NCBI GenBank assembly: GCA_021014945.1
Contig: MU266872.1
Coordinates: 1-10,508, forward strand
Direction: 5' to 3'
Source: Leucogyrophana mollusca
Taxonomy: Eukaryota; Basidiomycota; Agaricomycetes; Boletales
DNA: 10,508 nucleotides
In this document: piece by piece, positions 1 through 6,852 of the stretch
How the letters are laid out: every line of letters starts with the position of its first letter
Position numbering within the stretch: position 1 is the stretch's first letter
Position numbers and translations under genes: made by a program
Notes under the pieces: model-generated
Databases searched by the model: none
What the model was told of the DNA's origin: nothing
The model's input: only the letters and a program-made list of their open reading frames with translations

Positions 1-20
1 GCTGATTGGGCTATTTAAAG

Positions 21-349
21 CGTTTCCTCGACACACTTCAAGGCTACCTCCTTGACGTCCAGCGGATCCTCATCCAGTTACATCTCTCCGCCCACGAGCG
101 GCCCGCGCCATTCGTCGACCACGCGGGGATACTCAGGGACTCGAAGACGGGTCGCCCCATTAGTGGGCATGCCAATGCGTCTGACGAGAGTGACTACGAG
201 GACATGATACGTGAGTTTTTTTGCTTTTATCTGCACGGGTGTGCCTTGGTCTAATGCGCAACGTAGCGGGTTACCCGTTCTACGATAGTGGTGATATGAT
301 TGGAACGGTCGATTTCACCGACAACGAGACCGATGGGAGCTGTCTATAA
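21..349 (+). CDS. 3' end of an unidentified protein gene, two exons, 5' part outside the window
   Basis: I do not recognise this protein. Exon 21-210 reads RFLDTLQGYLLDVQRILIQL and then a polar tail; exon 267-349 ends with TAA at 347-349. The intron 211-266 has donor GTGAGT, a CTAAT branch site at 251-255 and acceptor GTAG. Splicing joins phase 1 codons and keeps the frame open, giving DYEDM then PGYPFYDSGDMIG and an acidic end (TDNETDG). A TGA at 3-5 precedes the exon in frame. A CTGAT branch-like site at 2-6 and an AG at 19-20 suggest that an upstream intron ends at 20, so this would be an internal or last exon. The first 22 residues could form an amphipathic helix. A truncated relic is also possible. 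The splice geometry is seen directly; the function is unknown. Confidence 0.5.
211..266 (+). other. spliceosomal intron, 56 nt
   Basis: Donor GTGAGT at 211, branch-like CTAAT at 251-255 and acceptor ACGTAG ending at 266. Removing it joins the two exons of the partial gene in one open frame. The length is typical of mushroom introns. Confidence 0.6.
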
Positions 350-762
350 GTGAGGGCTCCGCCCTGCACAGGAATCAAAGGAGACCCTGCTCGAGTTTCA
401 GCGTATGCACTCACCACGATAGATAGTAGCCAATCTACCTCCTGCGCGCAGCCTCTTAACCTTTCAGAGTACAAGTGACCCCCCCGGTGAAGCCCTCACT
501 GTAACCGCTGATCACGTCTGCACCCACTCAATGTGTGTGCAGCTGGATGGTGGTATGTCTCTTCAAATACAGCCGCCTGACAGAATGATAGTATGGGAGG
601 GGTACTATTGCTTTGGTTTAAACATTAAAGGGGACATAAATGCCGCACCAATTTTTCGGAAGGTATACATCCCAACAGACTTGTCTAATGTGCGTCATGC
701 TCGATAATGGTATGTCATTTTCAAGACAGATTCCAGGAAAAGTACAGTACGGGTCCGTTAAT
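350..762. other. stretch without a supported gene
   Basis: ORFs here are short and have no coding bias. The minus ORF 280-474 mostly overlaps the end of the preceding gene. I see no RNA gene, repeat or transposon end. A 3' UTR of the preceding gene may occupy the first part. Confidence 0.4.
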
Positions 763-1032
763 TCATCCACCTTGAGCTTCGCGGTTCAACAAGATGACAG
801 AAGTGCTATTCCACATATAATTCCAGTCCCATCTTGCAACGGGATTGCGCAAAGCGTCGTCAGATTTTAGTACTCCTATAAAGCCTTTCACTATCTGAAC
901 AATATTCTTCAGCACTACACTTGGTGAGTAATCTGTTTCAAACGTTGTATGAGAATATAATGCTTTATCATTGCCTGGCATGGCTGACAAGTATTGCACA
1001 TCTGAGACAATTTTATTTGTTCCTACATATGC
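763..1032 (-). CDS. unidentified AT-rich open frame
   Basis: The minus frame is open from just after an upstream TAA to a TGA at 763-765. It reads like protein, with pieces such as SDVQYLSAMPGNDKALYSHT, FETDYSPSVVLKNIVQIVKG and NPVARWDWNYMWNSTSV. Aromatic and hydrophobic residues are spread evenly and there is no low complexity. The first ATG would be at about 981, giving roughly 70 residues. Codon use is AT-rich, unlike the GC3-rich genes further right, so this could be an exon of an older decayed gene or a chance ORF. No domain is recognisable and the opposite-strand frame (640-870) looks less protein-like. Confidence 0.25.
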   Translation of the reverse strand, partial: AYVGTNKIVSDVQYLSAMPGNDKALYSHTTFETDYSPSVVLKNIVQIVKGFIGVLKSDDALRNPVARWDWNYMWNSTSVILLNREAQGG

Positions 1033-1309
1033 TTATAAGGTAATATAAGGGTTTAGCATCCGCAAGCATTATTGGAGAGATGGGAAAGTTGAATATGGTC
1101 AAATCACGACATGTTAGTTTCAGTGATGTATCATACTTCCCCCTTGCAATATACTGCAATGATCGCAGCCCTGGCTGGCGCGGTGAGGATCATCAGGAAG
1201 CCAGGTGGCTGTACGAAAACCTATACTGGCTCACAAACCACAGAAACACTGTTAGGTAGTGAGCAGACGCACGAGAACCAAGTAGGTGGGGTGAAGTGTT
1301 TTGTGGTAG
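1033..1309. other. stretch upstream of the hAT relic, no supported gene
   Basis: An ORF at 1111-1320 on the plus strand has no recognisable hAT or other motif. If the hAT transposase once extended here, its N-terminal and catalytic parts are either deleted or no longer readable by eye. Confidence 0.35.
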
Positions 1310-1333
1310 ATATTTACTGATCATTTTCATACA

Positions 1334-1843
1334 GAAACGGCTAGGTCAAAGTGGTATGTGGAGCACGAGCCACTCCGGTTGGTTGCACCGGTGTCACACG
1401 ATAACAGTCAAGCATATCTCGACTCGCCTCTCGTGTCTGATTCCGAAATTAAATCACGAGGAGGTGTCTTGAAGTACTGGGAACATGCACGAGCCACTCG
1501 TCCTCGTGTCACTCAAATGGCCCTCGATTTTTTGTCCGCACCAGGTATGTGATATGTCTACAAGCCTCCCCTTGCATCGTAACCCGACAAACGCCTGGCT
1601 ACTAGCATCTTCAGTCGATGTGGAGGGCGGTTGCAGGTGAACCACCTTCAGCACAACATGAGCTCGCAGGCGTTGAAGGATCAAATGGCTGTTAGCTCGT
1701 AGATTCATACTCCACTGCTACCAGCTGGATTTCCTGCCGAGGTTGTGGAGGCTCGAATAGGACACAATAAAGGTAAAGGGAAAAGTGAGGAACCAGACCC
1801 TCTGGATGATCACCCCAGTCTTGATGTAATAGTTTTAGATTAG
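1334..1843 (+). pseudogene. hAT-family transposase, C-terminal dimerisation region, decayed
   Basis: This is the C-terminal end of a hAT (hobo/Ac/Tam3) DNA transposase; in intact members this region mediates dimerisation. An exon, probably starting after the TACAG acceptor ending at 1333, contains LDSPLVSDSEIKSRGGVLKY and then WEHARATRPRVTQMALDFLS. This matches the family pattern in which a tryptophan-containing segment precedes the MALDFLSAP motif. After an intron at 1545-1605 comes ASSVDVE, the start of the canonical A-S-S-V/T-D-V/A-E-R-A-F-S motif, then RLQVNHLQHNMSSQALK. Two lesions are visible. About 16 nt of the ERAFSRG coding are missing after 1625, which shifts the frame. The usual GSW tryptophan is TAG at 1700-1702, after which the same frame stays open (IHTPLLPAGFPAEVVEARIG) to a TAG at 1841-1843. 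The catalytic region and zinc finger are absent, so the copy cannot be autonomous. Confidence 0.87.
1545..1605 (+). other. intron within the hAT transposase relic, 61 nt
   Basis: Donor GTATGT at 1545 and acceptor CTACTAG ending at 1605, with a TAAC branch-like site near 1580. Splicing joins SAP to ASSVDVE in the correct frame, so the intron predates the pseudogenisation. Confidence 0.75.
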
Positions 1844-1860
1844 CATTTGTACATTACAGT

Positions 1861-2010
1861 AGGTGACACCTGCGGGTTACCCGCTCACCCGCGGGTTGCA
1901 CCTGCAGGTACACCCGTACCCGTTCAAGTTTACCCGGGACGGGTACGGCCATGAGCTTTACATACCAAATACCCGCAGGCATGACCCGGGTACTACCCGG
2001 GTACACCCAT
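1861..2010. repeat. cluster of CCCG/CGGGT motifs, probable hAT 3' subterminal and terminal repeat region
   Basis: Many copies of ACCCG or its complement CGGGT, in both orientations, lie within 150 bp. They include CGGGTTACCCG (1874-1884), CACCCGCGGGT and two ACCCGGGTAC units near 1985-2008. The cluster starts just after the transposase stop, where the 3' transposase-binding region of a hAT element is expected. The outer boundary is probably near 2012, around CACCCATG. I could not find the matching 5' terminal repeat or an 8-bp target duplication. Confidence 0.55.
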
Positions 2011-2243
2011 GCTAGACCCTACTTCGTCGAGCTTGTTCTCTGCGAAAGTCAGAATCGAGGGCTTCGTATCGGACATGGCGAGTCTGGGTCAAGTGGAAGC
2101 AGGAGGTTCGATACCGGAGCTGGGTCGCTTGAGAGATCCAGGAATGCTCATGTGGATGATCGATAGTGGATGATGTTGCAGAGATCAAACAGCCGACCAA
2201 AACTTAAAGCTCGGTGCGGACCCGGCCCAGCGGCCGATCAAGC

Positions 2244-2264
2244 TTTGGGTTTGGGTTTGGGTTT
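2244..2264 (+). repeat. (TTTGGG)3 tandem repeat
   Basis: Three perfect TTTGGG units followed by TTT, flanked by CGGCC-rich sequence on both sides. It differs from the TTAGGG telomere repeat usual in fungi, and three units are too few to call a telomere. It could be part of a mobile-element end. Confidence 0.6.
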
Positions 2265-2317
2265 TCGGCCTGAAGCAGATTCTACGATGAGAAGGTCTAT
2301 TGTTCAACTAAGATTAT

Positions 2318-2339
2318 TGGCGCAGGGGTGGATCGAACC
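2318..2339 (+). other. possible LTR-retrotransposon primer-binding-like site
   Basis: The plus strand reads TGGCGCAGGGG and ends in GATCGAACC. Its complement starts with GGTTCGATCC, which resembles a tRNA T-loop (B-box), and ends in CCA, as a mature tRNA 3' end does. The spacing from T-loop to CCA is about 3 nt shorter than in a standard tRNA, and no cloverleaf can be drawn, so it is not a tRNA gene. A decayed primer-binding site or a tRNA-derived fragment is possible. No flanking LTR was found. Confidence 0.2.
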
Positions 2340-2484
2340 GGAGATTACCCGTAAAAGGAAGGTTATTCCCAGTTACAAACCAAGTCCCGCACCTTTCGTA
2401 AACTCAAGGACTCGCACCAGGCCAGCCCTCATCGCTACCACCCCGCCTCCTCTCGTAGAGGGGCCAGCAGGACCCGTGGCGTGA

Positions 2485-2808
2485 GCATCAACAGGAGCAC
2501 CAGCCGACACCGCAGCTCCCACCAGCCCCCCCGGGGGCACCACCTCAATCTTTCGCCTGGGGTGCCGCCTGCCTCTGTCCCCGTTCTGGGTCGCATATGC
2601 TGCTCACGCCGCCTCCATCGTCTCCATCACCGCCACCTCCAAGGCGGTCAGCATTCCCCTCGGGATCCCCACTGCCTCTGTCCCTCTTTACACCCCGGGC
2701 CCCCTTGGGATCACAGTGGGCGCGAGCGGTGCGCAGGGCATCCTGCTCTCGTCCTCGGGGGGCCTTCGTCCGCGGGCCAATACGGTGCGCAGCTTACCAA
2801 AGTTATGA
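2485..2808 (+). CDS. ATG-less coding-like frame, unidentified
   Basis: This frame opens after a TGA at 2482-2484 and ends with TGA at 2806-2808. It has no ATG in its first part, so it would have to be an internal exon or a relic. Codon choice is strongly GC3-biased (runs of ATC, GTC, GCC, ACC, AAG). The residues are sensible: FWVAYAAHAASIVSITATSK, then AVSIPLGIPTASVPLYTPGP and LGITVGASGAQGILLSSSGG. The overlapping frames are Pro/Arg/Ser-rich and look like shadows. It has a hydrophobic core and small-residue-rich loops. I recognise no family. It may belong to the same plus-strand gene as the following segments. Confidence 0.35.
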   Translation, partial: ASTGAPADTAAPTSPPGGTTSIFRLGCRLPLSPFWVAYAAHAASIVSITATSKAVSIPLGIPTASVPLYTPGPLGITVGASGAQGILLSSSGGLRPRANTVRSLPKL

Positions 2809-2921
2809 TATTATGATGCTGAGTACACGCGCTTCGTGCTCAATCCACGTGTGGCGATTTCCATTCAGGTCGGCCTCAGGCCTGACTAGGGTGTCAGCTG
2901 AAATTGAACAGATGCTCTCGC

Positions 2922-3466
2922 ATGGGAGGCGTACTTGCGCGTGCGGAGAGGACATATAGGGAGCTGGACGGGAGGGTAAAGAAAAGGCTTGTGGAACTTG
3001 CCGAGGAGGCGAGGGGGATGATGGAGAGCGAGTCATGGAAGGAAAATCCGTGGCTAGCACAACTGGACTGGACACCAATGGTTGCAGGCAAGTCAAGGGG
3101 TGTCCTGTCTGACAGCGGGGTGAGGTCGTTTCGTGCGTTTCAGGAGGCTCGCTCATATTTTTCGCGTTGACAGGAATCCGCGGACGTGCTGCCGACCTCT
3201 GCATCAAAGCAAAAGCAACCAGCGTGATATAGAGCCATCCTCTGCAACGGTCCCACCACTCGACGAACATCAACCGCGTCCTTCCCCTCCTCCTCCGGCT
3301 CTCGTTCGATGGTACGCCCCTCCAGTATAGCAAAGACGAAAAATGGCACTACATCGTGAACGGTGCCGTCATCCGCCCTCCCAGCGCAGCCAAGACGAAG
3401 ACGCTCGTTGTCCTTATCGTCACACAGACTGCCCTATCTGAAGAATGGCCGCCCGGCATCGAGTGA
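2922..3466 (+). pseudogene. unidentified gene fragment with PWL motif and GC-AG intron
   Basis: Exon 2922-3087 begins with ATG and reads MGGVLARAERTYRELDGRVK, then KRLVELAEEARGMMESESW and KENPWLAQLDWTPMVA. A GC-AG intron (3088-3173) follows. The next exon continues in frame as RGRAADLCIKAKATSVI, meets TAG at 3230-3232, then stays open through STNINRVLPLLLRLSFDGTP, LQYSKDEKWHYIVNGAVIRP and KTKTLVVLIVTQTALSEEWP to TGA at 3464-3466. The GC3-rich codons and globular composition after the TAG argue that the stop is a mutation. I recognise no domain. Its W-x-E-N-P-W-L-x-Q-L-D-W stretch recurs in the next segment. Membership of a mobile or multicopy family is an inference. Confidence 0.45.
3088..3173 (+). 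other. candidate GC-AG intron, 86 nt
   Basis: The donor is CAG|GCAAGT at 3088, the strong consensus that usually accompanies GC donors. The acceptor is GTTGACAG ending at 3173. Splicing joins GCA-G to GA in frame, leading into the coding-like downstream segment. Confidence 0.4.
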
Positions 3467-3700
3467 TGTTGCTCTGGCTATTGCGGTGGCTGGAGGTAAT
3501 AAAAGTGCGCAGACCGAACACCGCATCCTAGATTTTGCAAAGTCAGTGTACGAGGCATGGCCGACCACAGGACCCAGCGTCAACGAGGATCCTTGGCTCT
3601 GCCAGCTTGAGTGGAAAGCTGTCCCCGCCACCACTACCCACAGCTCACCATCCGCTCAACCTAAGTCTGTCCCGAAACCCCAGGTCATGCCACTAGGTTT
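3465..3700 (+). pseudogene. second PWL-motif coding segment, unidentified
   Basis: The plus frame that is open from 3363 becomes protein-like just after the previous segment's TGA. It reads SSDVALAIAVAGGNKSAQTE, then HRILDFAKSVYEAWPTTGPS and VNEDPWLCQLEWKAVPA, followed by a Ser/Pro/Thr-rich linker. The end aligns with the preceding segment: R-L/I-V/L-E/D-L/F-A, then E-N/D-P-W-L-x-Q-L/L-D/E-W. This suggests an internal or tandem duplication. The frame differs from that of the previous segment by one base near 3460, so either a frameshift or a missed intron separates them. Function unknown. Confidence 0.4.
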
Positions 3701-3779
3701 GGCAACCTCCCCACCGGCTTTATTGTCTTCGTCTCCGTCCTCACTCTCACTAGCCTCGCTTCGGCCGATTCACCCCCCT

Positions 3780-3865
<86 letters not shown>

Positions 3866-4192
3866 TCGCCGTTGCCGCCCTCCTCCCCACCCTCCGCACG
3901 CTCATGCATCGGGACACTCGCCGACTGCCTCCCCGGCTTCTCGACCCCGTCCACTCATAACTACAGAACCATCAGAAGATTACCCCTCGCGCAATCCCCA
4001 CCTCTCCGCGAATCGGTTGCACACGCCATTCGTAGGCGGCCTTGGCTCGGGTGTCATACCCGTGCACACGGTGCTCGTCCCACCCCTCGTAGTACTGAAC
4101 GCGGTGCTGGCGAGAAAAGCGCACCCGGCGGTGACAGTGCAAGCTCGACGATTTCGAGTGTCCTCAGCACCAATTCCGTGCTGGCGAACTAA
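3663..4192 (+). CDS. Ser/Pro-rich ORF with (LSP)n repeat, unidentified
   Basis: The frame opens after a TAA at 3660-3662 and ends at TAA 4190-4192. It contains a hydrophobic run (GFIVFVSVLTLTSLASADSP) that could be a signal peptide or membrane segment. A ten-unit L-S-P-rich tract from the 9-bp minisatellite follows, then a Ser/Pro/Arg-rich tail ending in SASSTISSVLSTNSVLAN. Codons are GC3-rich through the hydrophobic part, more so than in the competing frame (RCR repeats), which I therefore treat as the shadow. There is no ATG ahead of the hydrophobic run (the first would be in the tail), so the 5' end must be spliced or lost. It may be the 3' part of the same gene as the PWL segments. Confidence 0.35.
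3781..3870 (+). repeat. 9-bp minisatellite, 10 perfect copies of GCTGTCGCC
   Basis: Ten identical tandem GCTGTCGCC units occupy 3781-3870, followed by a degenerate unit GTTGCCGCC (3871-3879). Because 9 is divisible by three, every frame stays open: LSP, RCR and AVA on the plus strand and GDS on the minus. ORF length across the array is therefore no evidence of coding. Perfect identity implies recent slippage or homogenisation. Confidence 0.97.
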
Positions 4193-4723
4193 GGAGAGAG
4201 GGTGGAGCAGGGGCTGCAGGAGAACATCAACCCTGCACTGTTGAGCCAAAAGGGAGATGGCACACGTCCTCATCATCACCTGCTTTGCACGGTACTATGG
4301 ATATCAATGTCTGCTGCTGCTCGATCCGACGAAGTCACAGGTGGCTAGGGTCTTTCACGCTGGATCCCTTTCAGGGCTGATTACCTCGTATCTGTAGGGC
4401 TCACACCTTCTGCATCAGCGATCACTTGGCAACTGCATGCCTTTTCCATTGCGAGATATCCCTGCTCATTGTTTTGAGTCGCGTTTTGGTTAGTAAAATG
4501 TAAAATGTGCTAGAATGATATTATCACTATTCAGCCCGCCGATTCCCAATCTAATAGCATTAACTTTTAACTTCTCGATGAAGACAGGTGTGTCGTCAGA
4601 ATGCGCGGAATGCAGAAACAGCTAGCAAAGAATAAGTGGTTACGACGGACTACAGAAGTTAAGGATATGCATATGGGACAAGAATGTCATACATGCAACT
4701 AAGACTGCAAAAATGCCAGCTCT
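4193..4723. other. non-coding stretch between convergent gene remnants
   Basis: There are no long ORFs on either strand and AT content rises after about 4480. It lies between the 3' ends of a plus-strand and a minus-strand gene remnant, so it would contain both 3' UTRs. I see no repeat, hairpin or RNA gene that I can support. Confidence 0.5.
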
Positions 4724-6444
4724 TCACGCAGACCTCTTCACCTTCACTTTCTTTGCCAATGAACCCTTGCTGGCAGAGGGCTCAGACACTTCAAGACCAT
4801 GAAGTTTAATCCAATCAGCACCCACAGCCTCAAACTATGCCTGCAATGATGGTGGTATGCCAAGATTACCATTCTCCATGGCATAATGCATGTCACCCGC
4901 TTCCTTGCCATGTCCCATGGCAAGATTTGCCACTGCAGCTAGGTCGCCGGCCTCTGTGTATTTGAGAAAGCGCCGCTGCAAAGCCTGGGCAAAATGGCGG
5001 TGAAGTCTGGCTCCAAAAGGCACCTGCAAATTTTCCATGAACCAGCCCTGAATGAGGTCGGACAACCTTTTTCCATCCCAAGCTCTGTCCGCTGTCACGT
5101 ACATCCTCGTGCGGTACAACTCTGAGATCTCAGCAGCTTTCTCCTCTGTTGTCCCATGGAACTGCAGAGCTGCAAGGAGCTGGACGGGCCTGACTATCCG
5201 CAGAAGCTTGGCAAAGACAACACCCAGCTTGTATGGGATGACTCAAAGGATATCTTGGTATATTCGTGAATGAGTTCTTGCTATAGTTGCTGATGGTGAC
5301 AAGGGTTTTGAGCGTGAGGGATAGAAATAGGTGGCGCCGACTATTCTTGGAGTTAGCATGTTGAAGGAGCTCTTCTTCTGTCATCCGCCCAGGGATTGAG
5401 AGTAAGTGCTGGAGGACATATCCCTCTGCCCAAGCCTTCTCAACATTAACCAGCCACTCTGCTAACTTCCCTGTGTCCCACATGATATCATCTCCTGATT
5501 TCTTGCACAACTTTCCAGCATCACAGAGTGCATCAAGGAAGGCACCTGCAGGGTCACCGTCCTTCTCCAGGTCATCAGCGGAGGGTGAGAAGAGGCCGTG
5601 GAATTGGGTATCACTGTCACCGCTATCCTCCTTTGGCAAAGTTAGAGCAATTTCCTCTATCTTCAGCCCAAAGAGGACTTTCTTGTCGAGGTGATCAATC
5701 AAAGCTTGCAGGGTAGATTGGACGCATGTTTTGTAATCTGAGATGTTGACAGCATGACCTTGGATTTGCACCTGTCCATCATCATCATTCCAATGCACAA
5801 AGACTTTAGCTGGTGCTTTCTGAACAACCCTAGTGAGGGCCCGAATCCATTCACGAGTATGCGCAAAAGGAGATGTCTTGTTCTCTGTGGCCCATCGATC
5901 AAGGACGCCCTCATGGTACCTGAAAATATGTATGAGTCTATGGTGTAATTGAATGACAGAGGAACTCACGCATCCCAGTCATCAGTTAACTCATGTATCC
6001 CTTGTTGAATGATGCCCAATCCACTATTCTCAACTGCACTGTGTTCCAATTTATTGGCGGATGCTGTATTCTTCCGCTGACTCCTTCTAACCCCAGCACC
6101 AGACGCAGCATTGCTTGAGTCTTCTTCAGCAAGAGGGAGTATCTGCACTCTGATTGCAAGATATTTCTGATGAATCAACTCCAATAGAAACAATCGAATA
6201 CCGAACTGAGTCTTGATATAGTGAGTTGTGAGGAGCTTTGGCTCGATGAAACCTCCATCAGGATGGACCGATCGAAGGCAAAGGTAAGCCACAACTGGGC
6301 TTAGATATCGATAGCCAAATATATCAAAGGTGTTCACCGGCATGTAAAGAGTTTTCAGCGCACGAAAGATATCAACAGCCAGTTCGCCATTGGAGGAGGT
6401 GTTCAGCTTGTCACCAAGGGCCTTGAAGGCAGCGTGTCGATGGT
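4724..6444 (-). pseudogene. C-terminal part of a large mushroom multicopy protein family (RecQ-helicase-associated type), decayed
   Basis: This resembles the non-helicase part of large, highly repeated Agaricomycete proteins, many annotated alongside RecQ-type helicases; that link is from memory and moderate. The 5' exon (about 6444-5970) gives AFKALGDKLNTSSNGELAVD, FGYRYLSPVVAYLCLRSVHP and KTQFGIRLFLLELIHQKYL. After the intron come YHEGVLDRWATENKTSPFA, VFVHWNDDDGQVQIQGH, KAWAEGYVLQHLLSIPGRMT and EEELLQHANSKNSRRHLFL. A 1-nt frameshift near 5266 and a TGA at 5243-5245 then interrupt it. It resumes as VIPYKLGVVFAKLLRIVRP, RMYVTADRAWDGKRLSDLIQ and RLHRHFAQALQRRFLKY, then TAG at 4835-4837, with the frame still coding-like to TGA 4724-4726. 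Homology fades upstream of 6444, next to a tandem repeat, so the 5' end is truncated. Confidence 0.7.
5920..5969 (-). other. intron in the helicase-associated pseudogene, 50 nt
   Basis: On the minus strand the donor GTGAGT starts at 5969 and the acceptor TTTTCAG ends at 5920, with a CTCAT branch-like site. Splicing joins DDWDA to YHEGVLDRW in frame, linking two frames that otherwise look separate. Confidence 0.8.
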
Positions 6445-6852
6445 GGGCGTGAGGAGTGCGTCGCGGAGGGCTGTGGGCGTCACGTTCAGCGCGAGCGGCT
6501 TAGTAGGGGAGATGTGGCACCAAGCGGAGGAAGGAGTAAGGGGAGGTGGCATCAAGCGGAGGAAGGAGTAACTGGGGAGACAGCGAGGCACATAGAGCCT
6601 TGACGGTAAATGCAATTTGGTGACGTTGGTATGTTCGAACTCGGTGTCGATGCCTTGACCCTACATATGAAAGCGAACGAGACAGTATTGGCACCTGGGC
6701 TTGTGATGACATCGCCCTCCTCACTCCTGATAGTAAAAGAACATTTGCAGCTTCGATGCCTGTCTGGCAACCCGGACACAGGCTGCTGTCGACGTACCTC
6801 TCTTCCTTTGGCACAACACGGGACAACAAATTGTCGATTGGCTTCCACAGCA
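6445..6852. other. junction stretch, possible short exon remnants only
   Basis: Three overlapping minus ORFs and one plus ORF cover this stretch and none stands out. A minus piece near 6790-6900 (DAYVRHYLGSGRPANAVEAN) looks somewhat protein-like and is followed by a GTACGT donor-like site, so it could be a decayed exon of the gene to its right. The 32-bp tandem repeat lies at 6514-6577. Confidence 0.3.
6514..6577. repeat. two-copy direct tandem repeat, 32-bp period
   Basis: The unit begins GTGGCACCAAGCGGAGGAAG at 6514 and repeats at 6546 with one mismatch over the first 26 bases, diverging at its end. It lies where the helicase-associated pseudogene loses similarity and may mark a rearrangement junction. 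Confidence 0.85.

Larger units (their letters stand above)
2011..2484. other. stretch without a supported gene, with small repeats
   Basis: The ORFs at 1951-2166, 2012-2200 and 2170-2484 overlap each other and do not look like real proteins. The stretch holds the TTTGGG repeat at 2244-2264 and a primer-binding-like site at 2318-2339, both listed separately. Confidence 0.4.

Noticed and set aside
2244..2264. Telomere or interstitial telomeric repeat
   Set aside because: The units are TTTGGG rather than TTAGGG and only three are present.
2318..2339. tRNA gene on the minus strand
   Set aside because: A T-loop-like string and CCA are present, but the T-stem does not pair and there is no A-box or cloverleaf.
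2597..2959. Plus ORF with PPPSSPSPPPP
   Set aside because: Another frame over the same bases has far better codon bias; this one is a proline-rich shadow.
3781..3870. RCR-repeat (Cys/Arg) reading of the array as a zinc-binding protein
   Set aside because: Cys spacing comes solely from the minisatellite. The LSP frame has the more coding-like flanks.
3781..3870. CRISPR-like array
   Set aside because: The units are 9 bp and contiguous with no spacers, and the genome is eukaryotic.
3685..3954. Minus ORF with (GDS)n repeat
   Set aside because: It is open only because the 9-bp array cannot create stops. The flanking residues are low complexity and the plus strand has better codon bias.
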